A stretch of DNA of 64,000 nt from Burkholderiaceae bacterium (GTDB lineage Bacteria; Pseudomonadota; Gammaproteobacteria; Burkholderiales; Burkholderiaceae_D), in assembly GCA_031291325.1 (NCBI GenBank), contig JARLJG010000049.1, positions 62,001-126,000 of the forward strand, in the 5' to 3' direction. Position numbers and translations under genes: made by a program. Below the pieces are notes generated by a model. The model searched no databases, was not told the origin of the DNA, and saw only the letters and a list, made by a program, of their open reading frames with translations. Shown in pieces: positions 11,107-20,763 of the stretch; position 1 is the first letter of the stretch; each line of letters opens with the position of its first letter.

Positions 11107-11130
11107 AGAGTGGGCACCAGTGCCCACTCT
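11107..11130. repeat. Perfect hairpin between frr and uppS
   Basis: Eleven-base arms AGAGTGGGCAC and GTGCCCACTCT are separated by 2 bases. There is no T-run on either side, so it is not a classic terminator. It could be an RNA processing or pausing element in the frr-uppS transcript, or a degenerate member of the palindromic repeats in this genome. The rest of the gap 11041-11213 shows nothing else clear. Confidence 0.6.
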
Positions 11131-11213
11131 ACGACTTCTTGCGCTTGGTTGTCACGCAACTTTCAAAAAGTTACAGGAGCGCCGCATAAAATACCGCACT
11201 CCGTGGCAAGTGC

Positions 11214-11774
11214 CTATACGGTCAGCACTTCCTTCTCTTTTTCGACAACCAGCTTATCGACTTCCTGAACAAACTTATCGGTCAATTTCTGCACTTCGTC
11301 TTGCGCGCGGCGCTCGTCGTCTTCCGAGCAAGCCTTGTCTTTCAACAGTTTTTTCAAGGCTTCGTTGGCGTCGCGGCGAATATTGCGCACCGCAATTTTC
11401 GCGTCTTCGCCTTCGCTCTTGACCAACTTCACCATTTCCTTGCGCCGCTCTTCGGTCAACGGCGGCGTCGGCACGCGGATCAAATCGCCTTGGGTCGACG
11501 GATTCAAGCCCAGGTCGGATTCGCGGATCGCTTTTTCGATCACGGCGACCATTTTCTTTTCCCACGGCTGCACGCCGATGGTGCGGGCGTCGACCAGGGT
11601 CACGTTGGCGACCTGGCTCAACGCCGTCGGATTGCCGTAATAGTCGACCATTACATGATCGAGTATGCCGGTGTGCGCGCGGCCGGTGCGGACTTTGGCC
11701 AGATCGGCCTTCAAAGTCTCGATCGACTTATGCATTCTTTGATCGGCGCTTTTTTTGACATCAACGACAGACAT
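11214..11774 (-). CDS. frr: Ribosome recycling factor
   Basis: RRF works with EF-G to split the post-termination ribosome. The ATG at 11774 gives [19 protein letters not shown] and is preceded by a strong purine-rich ribosome site (GAAGAGGAGAAGAGA). The longer in-frame version from 11810 runs into the hairpin below pyrH and was rejected. The 186-residue protein has the family motifs [29 protein letters not shown] and the C-terminal [11 protein letters not shown]-type helix. The length is standard. It follows pyrH after 56 bp. Confidence 0.97.
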   Translation of the reverse strand: MSVVDVKKSADQRMHKSIETLKADLAKVRTGRAHTGILDHVMVDYYGNPTALSQVANVTLVDARTIGVQPWEKKMVAVIEKAIRESDLGLNPSTQGDLIRVPTPPLTEERRKEMVKLVKSEGEDAKIAVRNIRRDANEALKKLLKDKACSEDDERRAQDEVQKLTDKFVQEVDKLVVEKEKEVLTV

Positions 11775-11800
11775 TCTCTTCTCCTCTTCTGCAACGAGTC

Positions 11801-11832
11801 GGGGCCTCAATAAAAGAGAGGCCCCTTTTTTT
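11801..11832 (+). terminator. Hairpin with T-run in pyrH-frr gap
   Basis: Arms GGGGCCTC (11801-11808) and GAGGCCCC (11818-11825) form a strong hairpin followed on the plus strand by seven T. On the minus strand, the direction of pyrH and frr, the hairpin is preceded by A and has no T-run after it. It is therefore terminator-shaped only for plus-strand transcripts entering from below. In the sense RNA it may still pause polymerase or set mRNA ends between pyrH and frr. Confidence 0.5.
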
Positions 11833-12547
11833 AAACGTGAACCAAGGTCCCTTCGTCCTCACCCAGGACGACGCGCCGCAGCGCGCCCGGCTTGATGATG
11901 GAAAACACCTTGATCGGCAATTTTTGGTCGCGGCACAGCGCGAAAGCGGTAGCATCCATCACTTGCAGCCGCTTGGCAATCGCTTCGTCGAACGTAATCG
12001 TCGAGTAGCGCGTCGCCTCCGGGTCTTTCTTCGGATCGGCGCTATAGACGCCATCCACCTTGGTGGCCTTCAACACGATTTCCGCGCCGATTTCCGAGCC
12101 GCGCAGCGCGGCGGCGGTATCGGTGGTGAAAAACGGATTGCCGGTGCCGGCGGCGAAAATGACGATCTTGCCTTCTTCCAGATATTGTAGCGCCTTGGGG
12201 CGCACGTACGGCTCGACCACCTGTTCGATGCTGATGGCCGACATCACGCGCGCGGTAATGCCGGCTTGCCGCATCGCATCGGCCAAGGCCAGCGAATTAA
12301 TCACCGTCGCCAGCATGCCCATGTAGTCGGCGGTGGCGCGATCCATCCCTTGCGCGCCGGGAGCGACACCGCGGAATATGTTGCCAGCCCCGATCACGAT
12401 TGCCAACTCAACGCCCAGTTGCGCCACTTCCGAAACGTCGGCCACCATGCGTTCGATGGTCGCGCGATTGATCCCGTATGGATCGTCACCCATCAAGGCT
12501 TCACCGGAAAGTTTGAGGAGGACACGTTTATAGGCTGGTTTGGGCAT
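11831..12547 (-). CDS. pyrH: Uridylate kinase
   Basis: PyrH phosphorylates UMP to UDP in the cytoplasm, feeding pyrimidine nucleotides and UDP-sugars. The 238-residue protein is an amino-acid-kinase-fold enzyme. It has [16 protein letters not shown] at the N-terminus (nucleotide site), [10 protein letters not shown], and [19 protein letters not shown] for substrate binding, then [15 protein letters not shown]. The length is normal. It sits between tsf and frr, the conserved order, but is separated from tsf by a terminator and a mobile repeat, so it may have its own promoter here. Confidence 0.97.
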   Translation of the reverse strand: MPKPAYKRVLLKLSGEALMGDDPYGINRATIERMVADVSEVAQLGVELAIVIGAGNIFRGVAPGAQGMDRATADYMGMLATVINSLALADAMRQAGITARVMSAISIEQVVEPYVRPKALQYLEEGKIVIFAAGTGNPFFTTDTAAALRGSEIGAEIVLKATKVDGVYSADPKKDPEATRYSTITFDEAIAKRLQVMDATAFALCRDQKLPIKVFSIIKPGALRRVVLGEDEGTLVHV

Positions 12548-12597
12548 GAATTGGGCTCCTGAGTTTGTCCGGTGATAACTTCTCTAATGTGCGGGGT

Positions 12598-12785
12598 GAT
12601 GCTTTTTGTGTGATTCAAAGTTGGGAAAACTTTCGTTACCCTTCCGTCGTTCCCCCGAAAGCGGGAACCCATAGTGAGTCTGCCCTGGCAAGTGGCTTAT
12701 GGATTCCCGCTTTCGCGGGAACGACGGAGATTTTGTGCATTGCATTGATATTTTCCAAACAGTTTGAATCACATCCGATGCTTTT
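12598..12785. repeat. Family A palindromic element, copy 1, with 9-bp direct repeats
   Basis: The element itself spans about 12607-12776 and is bounded by the direct repeat GATGCTTTT at 12598-12606 and 12777-12785. Its outer ends include the inverted repeat GTGATTCAAA / TTTGAATCAC (12610-12619 and 12763-12772). The inner core arms lie at 12644-12673 and 12698-12727 and read CCGTCGTTCCC...GGGAACCCATA and its complement. There is no open reading frame of note. It fills most of the pyrH-tsf gap (12548-12857). Other copies are at 25680-25853 and 45248-45418. Confidence 0.88.
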
Positions 12786-12828
12786 AGAGACTCCTGCTAA
12801 TTTTACAATACCTCGATACTGCGAACTT

Positions 12829-12859
12829 AAAAAAACGGGCCTTTCGGCCCGCTTTTTTT
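12829..12859 (-). terminator. Rho-independent terminator after tsf
   Basis: Stem CGGGCC (12836-12841) / GGCCCG (12846-12851) with loop TTTC is flanked by A-runs and T-runs on both sides, so it can act in both directions. It directly abuts the tsf TAA stop (12858-12860) and should end the rpsB-tsf transcript before pyrH. Confidence 0.9.
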
Positions 12860-13739
12860 AAGCCTGCTTGGCGGCAGCAACTTGCGCTGCCACCTCGGCA
12901 GCAAAGTCATCCTGTTTCTTTTCGATGCCCTCGCCCACCACAAACATCGTGAATGCCTTGACCGCTGAATTGGTGGCCTTCAACATCTGCTCGACGGTTT
13001 GCTTGTCGTTCTTGACGAAGGTCTGATTCAGCAGCGACACTTCCTTCAGGAACTTCTGCACCGAGCCTTCGACCATCTTGCTGACGATTTCGGCAGGCTT
13101 GCCGGATTCGGCAGCCTTCAAGGACGCCACGGTGCGTTCTTTTTCGATCAAATCCGCAGGCACTTGATCCGCCGACAGCGAAACCGGCTTCATCGCAGCG
13201 ATGTGCATCGCCACGTCCTTGCCGACCTGGTCGTCTGCGCCGGTGAAATCGACCACCACGCCGATGCGCGTGCCGTGCAGGTACGAGACCAGCTTGCCGG
13301 TCGTTTCAAAGCGCTGGAAGCGGCGCACCGACATGTTTTCGCCAATGCGGCCGATCAATGCGGCGCGCTGTTCTTCGACCGTCTTGCCGTCCAGCGGCAA
13401 AGCCAACAATGCGGCCACGTCGGCCGGATTGTGTTCGGCGATCAGTTTCGCGCAGGCAGCTGCCAGCGCCAGGAATTCGTCGTTCTTGGTGACGAAGTCG
13501 GTTTCGCAATTGACTTCGACCAAAGCGCCCACGCCACCGGCGATGTGGGCGGCAACCACGCCTTCGGCGGTGATCCGCGACGAAGCCTTGGATGCCTTGG
13601 TGCCCAGTTTCACGCGCAGGATTTCTTCCGCCTTGACCGGATCGCCTTCGGCTTCCGTCAATGCCTTCTTGCATTCCATCATCGGCGCATCGGTCTTTGC
13701 GCGCAGTTCGCCGACCATTGCTGCTGTAATTGCCGCCAT
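12858..13739 (-). CDS. tsf: Elongation factor Ts
   Basis: EF-Ts exchanges GDP for GTP on EF-Tu. The start at 13739 gives [27 protein letters not shown], matching the family's N-terminal domain. AGGAG lies 6 bases upstream of this ATG and directly against the in-frame ATG at 13745, so the shorter form is preferred. The conserved segment [16 protein letters not shown] is the EF-Ts core signature. The 293-residue length is typical. It lies 177 bp downstream of rpsB with a hairpin terminator-like element in between, and is followed by a strong terminator. Confidence 0.97.
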   Translation of the reverse strand: MAAITAAMVGELRAKTDAPMMECKKALTEAEGDPVKAEEILRVKLGTKASKASSRITAEGVVAAHIAGGVGALVEVNCETDFVTKNDEFLALAAACAKLIAEHNPADVAALLALPLDGKTVEEQRAALIGRIGENMSVRRFQRFETTGKLVSYLHGTRIGVVVDFTGADDQVGKDVAMHIAAMKPVSLSADQVPADLIEKERTVASLKAAESGKPAEIVSKMVEGSVQKFLKEVSLLNQTFVKNDKQTVEQMLKATNSAVKAFTMFVVGEGIEKKQDDFAAEVAAQVAAAKQA

Positions 13740-13816
13740 CTTCATCTCCTAGCTAAGTGGGCGTCCTGTCGGACTCCCATACTCGAAATTCGTTCAATAA
13801 TACGTTTACTATTTAC

Positions 13817-13849
13817 TTAAAAAAATGGGGCTACCACACGTTGCCCCAT
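13817..13849 (-). terminator. Attenuator-like hairpin between rpsB and tsf
   Basis: On the minus strand, stem ATGGGGC / GCCCCAT (13825-13831 and 13843-13849, 11-base loop) is followed by a run of T (8 A on the plus strand at 13818-13825). It lies between the rpsB stop (13917) and the tsf start. Partial termination here would make more rpsB than tsf message. Confidence 0.75.
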
Positions 13850-13916
13850 CTATTAAAACCCAAGCATCGCAACGGCAGCTCGACCGGCCTGCCGTATCGA
13901 CGCCGTCAATGCAGAC

Positions 13917-14672
13917 TTACGCCTGGTTGCTGACCTCGACGAATTCATCGCCGTTGCCGCCAGTCTTGATCGACTCGACCACGTCGTTCATCGCATTGGC
14001 GCGGCCTTCCAGGATCGCATCGGCAACGCCGCGCGCATACAGCATGATCGCCTTGGACGAATCGTCGTTGCCAGGGATTACATAGGTCACGCCTTCTGGC
14101 GAGTGGTTGGTATCGACCACGCCGATGACCGGAATGCCGAGCTTGGCGGCTTCGGTGATGGCGCCCTTGTGATAGCCGACGTCGACCACGAAAATCGCGT
14201 CGGGCACGCCGCCCATATCCTTGATGCCGCCGATCGATTTTTGCAGCTTGATCATTTCGCGCTGGAACATCAGCGCTTCCTTCTTGCTCAGCTTTTCGAC
14301 CGAACCGTCTTCGATTGCCGCTTCCATGTCCTTCAAGCGCTTGATCGATGTCTTGATGGTCTTGAAGTTGGTCAGCATGCCGCCCAGCCAACGCTGATCG
14401 ACGTAAGGCATGCCGCAACGCTGCGCTTCGGCGGCGATGGTTTCACGGGCCTGGCGCTTGGTGCCGACCAGCAGGATGGTGCCGCGATTGGAAGACAATT
14501 GACGGATGTACTTCATCGCGTCCTGGTACATCGCCAGGGTCTTTTCCAGGTTGACGATATGAATCTTGTTGCGGTGACCGAAGATGAACGGCGCCATCTT
14601 GGGGTTCCAGAAACGGGTTTGGTGACCGAAGTGGACACCGGCTTCCAGCATTTCACGCATTGTTACGGACAT
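13917..14672 (-). CDS. rpsB: 30S ribosomal protein S2
   Basis: S2 is a late-assembling protein of the small ribosomal subunit. The start at 14672 gives [32 protein letters not shown], the S2 signature, and has a GGAGAAATAG ribosome site. A longer in-frame version from 14729 adds 19 unrelated residues. The 251-residue protein contains [12 protein letters not shown] and [19 protein letters not shown], both standard. It heads the block with a good promoter about 160 bp upstream. Confidence 0.98.
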   Translation of the reverse strand: MSVTMREMLEAGVHFGHQTRFWNPKMAPFIFGHRNKIHIVNLEKTLAMYQDAMKYIRQLSSNRGTILLVGTKRQARETIAAEAQRCGMPYVDQRWLGGMLTNFKTIKTSIKRLKDMEAAIEDGSVEKLSKKEALMFQREMIKLQKSIGGIKDMGGVPDAIFVVDVGYHKGAITEAAKLGIPVIGVVDTNHSPEGVTYVIPGNDDSSKAIMLYARGVADAILEGRANAMNDVVESIKTGGNGDEFVEVSNQA

Positions 14673-14839
14673 TCTATTTCTCCAGGGTTGGGTCTGGAAC
14701 GCGCTCAGTGACTCGACGGAATCCATCATTGCAGGAATCCATTGCGAGCACCCTTGTCGAGCGAATTCGCGATTTAAAAATCAAGTTTCACTTGTTTCGT
14801 TTATTTCTTCAAATGAAAGACGATTCAAGCTAACCCGAG

Positions 14840-14869
14840 ATTCTACCCTATAACGACCATTTCATTCAA
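14840..14869 (-). promoter_or_regulatory. rpsB promoter
   Basis: On the minus strand, -35 TTGAAT (14864-14869) and -10 TAGAAT (14840-14845) are 18 bases apart, close to sigma-70 consensus. Transcription would start near 14833 and give an rpsB leader of about 160 nt. Leaders of this size on rpsB are often autoregulated by S2, but no specific S2 site was identified here. Confidence 0.7.
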
Positions 14870-14960
14870 GGGCCGCGCCACTTTTGGTCGAAATGACAGG
14901 CCAAAACTGTCCGTATTGCCCGAAATTCGCTGCATTTAACTGACTTAATATCAACAAAAT

Positions 14961-15027
14961 GGATCATCACCACTCTCCAGCTTGAGGTGGCGCACGTCAC
15001 CCCTCGCCCGCAGGCGGGAGGGAGGCA
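14961..15027. repeat. Palindromic repeat (CCCCTCGCCCGC type) in rpsB-map gap
   Basis: The palindrome around 15000-15025 (CCCTCGCCCGCAGGCGGGAGGG) is preceded by a conserved flank, GATCAT-ACC...CTTGAGGTGGCGCACGTCAC. The same flank stands left of the repeat cluster at 19561. The other end is not recognisable, so this copy looks truncated. The remainder of the 481-bp gap 14673-15153 holds the rpsB promoter and leader and, for map, a TATAAT at 15098-15103 without a convincing -35. Confidence 0.65.
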
Positions 15028-15153
15028 ACCTGCGAATGCAACGGGGAAAGCTGCCTTTTCGATCAATCCCTACACAGCGCGCACGCCCCGCCTCGACTAT
15101 AATTCGGTATTACCGTTTCTTTAAGCTGCACTCCAGCTCACTTTGGTTCACCT

Positions 15154-15987
15154 ATGTCATCGATCACAATCAAAACTGCGGACGACATCGTCGGCATGCG
15201 CGTTGCCGGCAAACTGGCTGCCGAAGTGCTGGATTACATTGCGCCTTTCGTCAAGGTAGGCGTCACCACCGGCGAGATCGACCGTCTCTGCCACGAATAC
15301 ATGGTCGATGTGCAGGGCACGATACCGGCGCCGCTGAACTATTGCCCGCCCGGCTATACGCCCTACCCGAAAGCCATCTGCACCTCGGTCAACGATGTCG
15401 TCTGCCACGGCATTCCGGGCGACAAGGTGTTGAAGAACGGCGATGTGGTCAACCTCGACATCACCGTCATCAAGGACGGCTATCACGGCGACACCAGCCG
15501 CATGTACGTCGCCGGCGAACCATCGATCCTGGCGCGCCGCTTGAACGACATCACCTTCGAGTGCATGTGGCTGGGCATCTCGAAAATCAAGCCCGGCGCC
15601 CACTTGGGCGATATCGGCTTCGTCATCCAGCAGCATGCCGAGCAAGCCGGCTATAGCGTGGTGCGCGAATTCTGCGGCCACGGCATCGGCAAGGTATTCC
15701 ATGAAGACCCGCAAGTGTTGCACTATGGCCGTCCGGGAACGCTGACCGAACTGGTTGCGGGAATGATCTTCACGGTGGAGCCGATGATTAACGCCGGACG
15801 CCGCGAAATCCGCGAAATGGGCGACGGCTGGACCATCAAGACCAAGGATCGCAGCCTGTCGGCACAATGGGAGCATACCGTGCTGGTGACGGAAACCGGG
15901 TATGAAGTATTGACCGTTTCGCCCGGAATGCCGCCGCCGCCGGCGTTTATTCAAAAGGCTGCTGCCCCACAGACTGTCGGCGTTTAA
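15154..15987 (+). CDS. map: Type I methionine aminopeptidase
   Basis: MAP removes the initiator methionine from new proteins after deformylase (def lies at 20756-21292). The 277-residue protein has the pita-bread metal ligands: Asp in VVNLDITV, Asp in GYHGDTSRM, His in [13 protein letters not shown], Glu in FTVEPMI and Glu in [12 protein letters not shown]. The length is typical for the type I enzyme. It is read away from rpsB, a common arrangement in Burkholderiales, and glnD starts 4 bp after its stop, suggesting one transcript. Confidence 0.97.
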   Translation: MSSITIKTADDIVGMRVAGKLAAEVLDYIAPFVKVGVTTGEIDRLCHEYMVDVQGTIPAPLNYCPPGYTPYPKAICTSVNDVVCHGIPGDKVLKNGDVVNLDITVIKDGYHGDTSRMYVAGEPSILARRLNDITFECMWLGISKIKPGAHLGDIGFVIQQHAEQAGYSVVREFCGHGIGKVFHEDPQVLHYGRPGTLTELVAGMIFTVEPMINAGRREIREMGDGWTIKTKDRSLSAQWEHTVLVTETGYEVLTVSPGMPPPPAFIQKAAAPQTVGV

Positions 15988-15991
15988 TCGC

Positions 15992-18565
15992 GTGCCGACG
16001 CCCATGAAGCCCGATGCCAGCCTGGCCCTGGCGGTCAAAGAGAAGCTGCGTGCCGAGCGCAGCGCCATCATTGATACTTTCCAAGCCGACCGCAAGCCCG
16101 AAAAGCTCCTCAGCCACCTGCGGCAAAGCGTCGACGACGCGCTGACTCATGTCTGGCAAGCATTTCATCTACCGCAAAATGCCGCGCTGGTCGCGGTGGG
16201 CGGCTATGGACGCGGCGAATTATTCCCCTGCTCCGACGTCGACGTGCTGATTCTGCTGGATGCAGCGCCTGATGCGGCGCTGAAATTAAAGCTGGAAGAA
16301 TTGGTGCGGCAGTTTTGGGACATCGGCCTGGAAATCGGCCATAGCATCCGCACCATCGACGAATGCCTGTCCGAGGCGGCCGCCGACATCACCGTGCAGA
16401 CCGCGCTGCTGGAAGCGCGCCGCGTGACCGGCAACCGCAAGCTGTTTTTGTTCTTGCAAGAGCGCTGCCAGGCCGCGATGGACCCGCAAGCGTTCTTTCA
16501 GGCCAAGACCCTGGAAATGCGGCAGCGCCATGCGAAATACGAAGATACGCCGTACAGCCTGGAGCCCAATTGCAAGGAAAGCCCCGGCGGATTGCGCGAC
16601 TTGCAAGTGATCCTGTGGGTTGCCAAGGCCGCCGGACTGGGCGATTCCTGGCGCAAGCTGGCCGAGCGCGGATTGATTACCTCAACCGAAGCGAGGCAAT
16701 TGACGCAGAAAGAGCGCGCGTTCAAGGACATCCGCATCCGTCTGCACATCTACGCCAAACGACGCGAAGACCGGCTGGTGTTCGACGTGCAGACGGCGGT
16801 CGCCGAAACCTTCGGGTACAAGAATACCGATACGCGGCGCGCCAGCGAATACCTGATGCAGCACTACTACTGGGCCGCCAAGGCGGTCACGCAGTTGAAC
16901 ACCATCTTGCTGCAAAACATCGGCGCGCAATTGTTCCCGGTGCCGGCTTCGCCGCAACCGATCACGCCCAACTTCAACGAGGTCAACGGCTTGATCGATA
17001 TCGCCCGCGACGACACCTTCGCGGCGACACCGTCGACCATGCTGGAAGTGTTCCTGGTGCTGGCGCTGCATCCCGAATTGAAGGGCATGACCGCGCGCAC
17101 GCTGCGCGCTCTATGGCATGCGCGCTTTGAAATCGATGCGAAATTCCGCAAGGACCCGCACAATCGCGCGCTGTTCCTGCAGATACTGCAAGCGCCGCAA
17201 GGCGTCACCCATGCGTTGCGCGGCATGAACCAGAGCAGTGTGCTGGGGCGCTACCTGCCGAATTTCCGCCGCATCATCGGCCAGATGCAGCACGACTTGT
17301 TCCACGTGTACACGGTCGACCAGCATATCCTGATGGTGGTGCGCAATATGCGGCGCTTCATGACGGCCGAGCATGTGCATGAATATCCGTATTGCAGCCA
17401 GTTGATCGCCAATTTCTCCCACCCTTGGGTGCTGTATATCGCCGCGCTGTTCCACGACATTGCCAAGGGCCGGGGCGGCGACCATTCGCAGTTGGGCCGG
17501 GCCGACGCGCGCAAGTTCTGCAAGGAACATGGCGTCGAAAAAGCCGACACCAACCTGGTGGAATTTTTGGTCGAACATCACCTGACCATGTCGCAACTGG
17601 CGCAGAAGCAGGATCTATCCGACCCGCGCGTGATCGACAGCTTCGCCGAACTGGTCGGCGACGAGCGGCATCTGACGGCGCTCTACCTGCTCACCGTTGC
17701 CGACATTCGCGGCACCAGCCCCAAAGTGTGGAACGCGTGGAAGGGCAAGTTGCTGGAAGACTTGTACCGGATGACCTTGCGGGTGCTGGGCGGCGAAAGC
17801 CATTCGCCCGATCGCGAATTAATCAGCCGCAAGGATGCCGCGCTCAAGACCATGCGCCTGTACGGCCTGAAGGCCGATGCCCATGAAAAGCTTTGGCAGC
17901 AACTCGATGTCGGCTACTTCCTGCGCCACGACGCCGCCGACATCGCCTGGGAAACGCGGGTCTTGTGCAACAAGGTCGACAGCGAGATCCCGGTCGTCAA
18001 ATGCCGGCTGGCCTCCATCGGCGAAGGCTTGCAAGTGGTCGTCTACGTCAAGGATCAGCCCGACTTGTTCGCCCGCATCTGCAGCTATTTCGACCGCAAG
18101 AATTTCAGCATTCTCGACGCCAAGATTCACACCACGCGGCACGGCTACGCGCTCGATACCTTCCTGGTGACGGAAGCGATGTTCGCGAAAAATTATCGCG
18201 ACATCATGAACCTGGTCGAGCACGAATTGCGCGAACTGCTGCAATCGCAAGGACCGCTGCCGGCGCCGACCAAAGGCCGGCTGTCGCGCCTGTCGCGCAC
18301 CTTCCCGATCACGCCGACGGTCGATCTGCGCCCCGACGAGCGTGGCCGCTACTATCTGCTGTCGGTGTCGGCCAGCGACCGCAACGGCTTGCTGTATTCT
18401 ATCGCCAACGTGCTGGCAAAATACAAGGTCAATCTGCATACTGCGAAGATCATGACGCTCGGCGAGCGGGTCGAAGACGTGTTCCTGGTCGACGGCCCGG
18501 TGCTCAACAACGCCCGCAGCCAGATCCAGTTGGAAACCGATTTACTGGAAGCGCTCCATGTTTGA
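15992..18565 (+). CDS. glnD: Bifunctional uridylyltransferase/uridylyl-removing enzyme GlnD
   Basis: GlnD senses glutamine and adds or removes UMP on the PII proteins, setting nitrogen control. Domains in order: nucleotidyltransferase ([18 protein letters not shown] near residues 69-85), the linked helical region, an HD hydrolase domain ([17 protein letters not shown] near residue 487), and two C-terminal ACT domains (from [16 protein letters not shown] and [18 protein letters not shown]). The length of 857 is normal. The longest form starts with GTG at 15992; an ATG at 16004 is an equally good alternative, as neither has a strong ribosome site. A family B repeat follows the stop. Confidence 0.96.
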   Translation: MPTPMKPDASLALAVKEKLRAERSAIIDTFQADRKPEKLLSHLRQSVDDALTHVWQAFHLPQNAALVAVGGYGRGELFPCSDVDVLILLDAAPDAALKLKLEELVRQFWDIGLEIGHSIRTIDECLSEAAADITVQTALLEARRVTGNRKLFLFLQERCQAAMDPQAFFQAKTLEMRQRHAKYEDTPYSLEPNCKESPGGLRDLQVILWVAKAAGLGDSWRKLAERGLITSTEARQLTQKERAFKDIRIRLHIYAKRREDRLVFDVQTAVAETFGYKNTDTRRASEYLMQHYYWAAKAVTQLNTILLQNIGAQLFPVPASPQPITPNFNEVNGLIDIARDDTFAATPSTMLEVFLVLALHPELKGMTARTLRALWHARFEIDAKFRKDPHNRALFLQILQAPQGVTHALRGMNQSSVLGRYLPNFRRIIGQMQHDLFHVYTVDQHILMVVRNMRRFMTAEHVHEYPYCSQLIANFSHPWVLYIAALFHDIAKGRGGDHSQLGRADARKFCKEHGVEKADTNLVEFLVEHHLTMSQLAQKQDLSDPRVIDSFAELVGDERHLTALYLLTVADIRGTSPKVWNAWKGKLLEDLYRMTLRVLGGESHSPDRELISRKDAALKTMRLYGLKADAHEKLWQQLDVGYFLRHDAADIAWETRVLCNKVDSEIPVVKCRLASIGEGLQVVVYVKDQPDLFARICSYFDRKNFSILDAKIHTTRHGYALDTFLVTEAMFAKNYRDIMNLVEHELRELLQSQGPLPAPTKGRLSRLSRTFPITPTVDLRPDERGRYYLLSVSASDRNGLLYSIANVLAKYKVNLHTAKIMTLGERVEDVFLVDGPVLNNARSQIQLETDLLEALHV

Positions 18566-18570
18566 CGGTA

Positions 18571-18757
18571 GTTCCGACTTTTTGTGTGCAAGGAAACGCA
18601 TTCGCACAAGCTCGGCAAAAAACTCGTCGTTCCCGCGAAGGCGGGAACCCATAGTGAGTTCGGTCAAACTAACGCCGTATGGATTCCCGCCTTCGCGGGA
18701 ATGACGAAGGGGTGCGTTAAAGCCAAACGACTTGCCCACAAAATACTCAGATGAACC
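18571..18757. repeat. Family B palindromic element, copy 1
   Basis: This 187-bp element lies between glnD and the pseudouridine synthase. The core has inverted arms CGTCGTTCCCGCGAAGGCGG and complement, like family A. Its outer ends differ: GTTCCGACTT on the left and CTCAGATGAACC on the right, and both match the ends of the copy at 37802-37985 over tens of bases. The sequences abutting it, TGTTTGACGGTA and TGTTTAACTTAC, may be a worn target duplication (7 of the first 8 agree). Confidence 0.8.
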
Positions 18758-18779
18758 TGTTTAACTTACGCGATAAACC

Positions 18780-19526
18780 ATGACAGAACCGCTCCGCCTT
18801 TCCAAACGCATGTCCGAACTTGGCCTGTGCTCGCGCCGCGAAGCCGACGAGTGGATCGCACGCGGCTGGGTCCGGGTCGACGGCAAGGTCGTCTCCGAAC
18901 TGGGCAGCAAGGTGTTGCCGCATCAGCGCGTGACGGTCGAGCGCCAGGCCGCTGCCGAACAATCGAAGCGGGTCACGATATTGGTCAACAAGCCGCTCGG
19001 CTTTGTCAGCGGCCAGGCCGAAGACGGCTACCAGCCGGCAGTGGTGCTGGTCAAGCCGGAAAACCGCTGGAGCGAAGACCAGGCGCCGCAGCAATTCCAC
19101 CCGACCCAGTTGCGCAGCCTGGTGCCGGCCGGTCGCCTGGACATCGATTCGGTCGGACTATTGATCCTGACCCAGGACGGGCGCGTCGCCAAGCAATTGA
19201 TCGGCGAAGATACCGCAGTCGAAAAGGAATACTTGGTGCGCGTGAAATACACGAAGGGCGGAAAATTCCCGGATAGCGAATTGCAGCGCCTGCGCCACGG
19301 CTTGACGCTCGACGGCAAAGCCTTGCTGCCGGCCAAAGTACAATGGCAGAACGAGGATCAGCTCAGTTTCGTGCTGCGCGAAGGCAAGAAGCGGCAAATT
19401 CGCCGCATGTGCGAAGCTGTCGGACTCAAGGTGATCGGCTTGAAACGCGTCCGAATCGGCCGCATCATGCTGGGCAACCTGCCCGAAGGGAAATGGCGCT
19501 ATCTGGGTGCGGAAGAACAGTTCTGA
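18780..19526 (+). CDS. rluF: RsuA/RluF-family 23S rRNA pseudouridine synthase
   Basis: The enzyme isomerises a uridine in rRNA to pseudouridine. The 248-residue protein has an N-terminal S4 RNA-binding domain (LSKRMSELGLCSRREADEWIARGWVRVDG) and then the catalytic domain. The active-site motif PAGRLDIDSVGLLILTQDG carries the catalytic Asp. The closing motif EGKKRQIRRMCEAVGLKVIGLKRVRIG is typical of RsuA/RluB/RluE/RluF. The ILVNKPLGFVSGQ start of the catalytic domain most resembles RluF (target U2604), but the target cannot be fixed from sequence alone. A family B repeat lies between it and glnD. Confidence 0.9.
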   Translation: MTEPLRLSKRMSELGLCSRREADEWIARGWVRVDGKVVSELGSKVLPHQRVTVERQAAAEQSKRVTILVNKPLGFVSGQAEDGYQPAVVLVKPENRWSEDQAPQQFHPTQLRSLVPAGRLDIDSVGLLILTQDGRVAKQLIGEDTAVEKEYLVRVKYTKGGKFPDSELQRLRHGLTLDGKALLPAKVQWQNEDQLSFVLREGKKRQIRRMCEAVGLKVIGLKRVRIGRIMLGNLPEGKWRYLGAEEQF

Positions 19527-19560
19527 GTGCAACGTCAGTAAATAGCCCCAGGCAAAGCCC

Positions 19561-19847
19561 TGATCATTACCTACATCTTGAAGTAGCGTACGTCACCCCT
19601 CTCCCGCCTGCGCTGGTCATTCCCCACAAGTGGCGGCGCTGCATTCCCCTCTGCCCGCTTGCGGGAGAGGGCGGCCCGCGTAGGGGCAGGGGAGAGGGTT
19701 TTATGCGGTTCGCAAACCCTCTCTCCCAGCCTCTCTCCCGCAAGCGGGCAGAGAGGAGCCAAGCCCTTGCACGCACTTGTGGGTAATCACCAGCCCGCCT
19801 GCGGGAGAGGGGAAACCCTGACTGCCAAGACTTGTGAGTAATGATCA
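19561..19847. repeat. Composite palindromic element with TGATCATTAC ends
   Basis: Terminal inverted repeats TGATCATTACCTACA (19561 onward) and its partner ending GAGTAATGATCA (19836-19847) enclose several CCTCTCCCGC/GCGGGAGAGG palindromes and near-repeats of AGGGGCAGGGGAGAGGG. It fills almost the whole 328-bp gap between the pseudouridine synthase and the KirBac gene, whose convergent stop is at 19855. No coding potential was seen. The left flank is shared with the repeat at 14961. Confidence 0.7.
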
Positions 19848-19854
19848 GCCACGT

Positions 19855-20763
19855 TTAATTAGCTGGCGGCGAATCCGGTTTCACGTCGTGGAATTTCGTA
19901 AAATCCACGCTCCATTTTCCGCTTTCCCGTTCAAACAGGATATCGGCAAAATGGCTGCCGAACAGGATGTCTTCCGGCTCGTAGGACTTGCGCGCATGCA
20001 CGGTGTCGTTGAGCGTTTCATCCTGGCCCGAGATCGCCACATTCAGCGTCACCTCATCGATCAGCAAATCGCTGACGCTCTTGCCGAATAACGGGCTGTT
20101 GTCGTCGATCTTGTGCATCACCGTCCAGCTCATCGCAAAGGCGCTGCTGCGCTCGCGCTCCAGCTTCAAATCGTGCACGCGATAAAAGGTCTCGCCCTCC
20201 TTGGTGCGCTCCTTGCGGATCAATGACATGCGCACCGACGCTTCCAGGATCAGGTTATTGCGTTCGTTGCCGGCCCGCACCATCAGCGTGGAATTGCCGT
20301 CGAAGGTGGTAATCACCGCCACTTCGGAAAACAGCACGCGCGCAGTCGGGCGCGAAAATCGGGCGAACAGCAAGCCGGTCAGCATCGCCGTCACCAGCAT
20401 GCCGAGCAGGATTTCGGTCGACGCCACCACATGTCCATAGACCGTGGCCGGGCTCATCACGCCGTAACCGACGGTGGCCAGGGTTTCAATCGAAAAGAAG
20501 AAGGCGTCGGCAAACGATCCGGGGTGGGAATTGACGATCGTGCCGGGCACGGCGTAGAAAGCGGTCGCAAATGCCAGGTTGACCAAAAAATAAATGCCGA
20601 CCATCAGCGCGAAAAAGCGCGGCCAACTGAGGGTCAGTATGATGTGATAGGCGTCGCTCCAATGCCAGTGCGGTTCGCCGACGCGCGTGACAGTCGTGTT
20701 TTCCAGGCGCGATTTTTTTCGCGCCGGTTTTTTCCCGCTGACCGCTTTGCGCCCCTCAGTCAT
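19855..20763 (-). CDS. Inward-rectifier type potassium channel (KirBac family)
   Basis: This is a predicted inner-membrane potassium channel. The 302-residue protein has a basic N-terminal tail, a first membrane helix near residues 50-72, a pore helix and selectivity filter TLATVGYG (TVGYG at 97-101), and a second helix ([28 protein letters not shown]). It ends in the beta-rich cytoplasmic Kir domain ([40 protein letters not shown]). The length and order match KirBac1/KirBac3 proteins. The start overlaps the def stop by 8 bp, so it is likely co-expressed with def. The ligand and physiological role are unknown. Confidence 0.93.
   Translation of the reverse strand: MTEGRKAVSGKKPARKKSRLENTTVTRVGEPHWHWSDAYHIILTLSWPRFFALMVGIYFLVNLAFATAFYAVPGTIVNSHPGSFADAFFFSIETLATVGYGVMSPATVYGHVVASTEILLGMLVTAMLTGLLFARFSRPTARVLFSEVAVITTFDGNSTLMVRAGNERNNLILEASVRMSLIRKERTKEGETFYRVHDLKLERERSSAFAMSWTVMHKIDDNSPLFGKSVSDLLIDEVTLNVAISGQDETLNDTVHARKSYEPEDILFGSHFADILFERESGKWSVDFTKFHDVKPDSPPAN

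Noticed and set aside
15071-15103. Possible map promoter (TATAAT at 15098)
   Set aside because: No -35 at 15-19 bp; kept only as a comment, not as a promoter.
19567-19841. Several short frames in the repeat cluster after the pseudouridine synthase
   Set aside because: They translate the CCTCTCCCGC palindromes (LSRKRAER, PLRGPPSPASGQRG) and have no ribosome sites or family matches.
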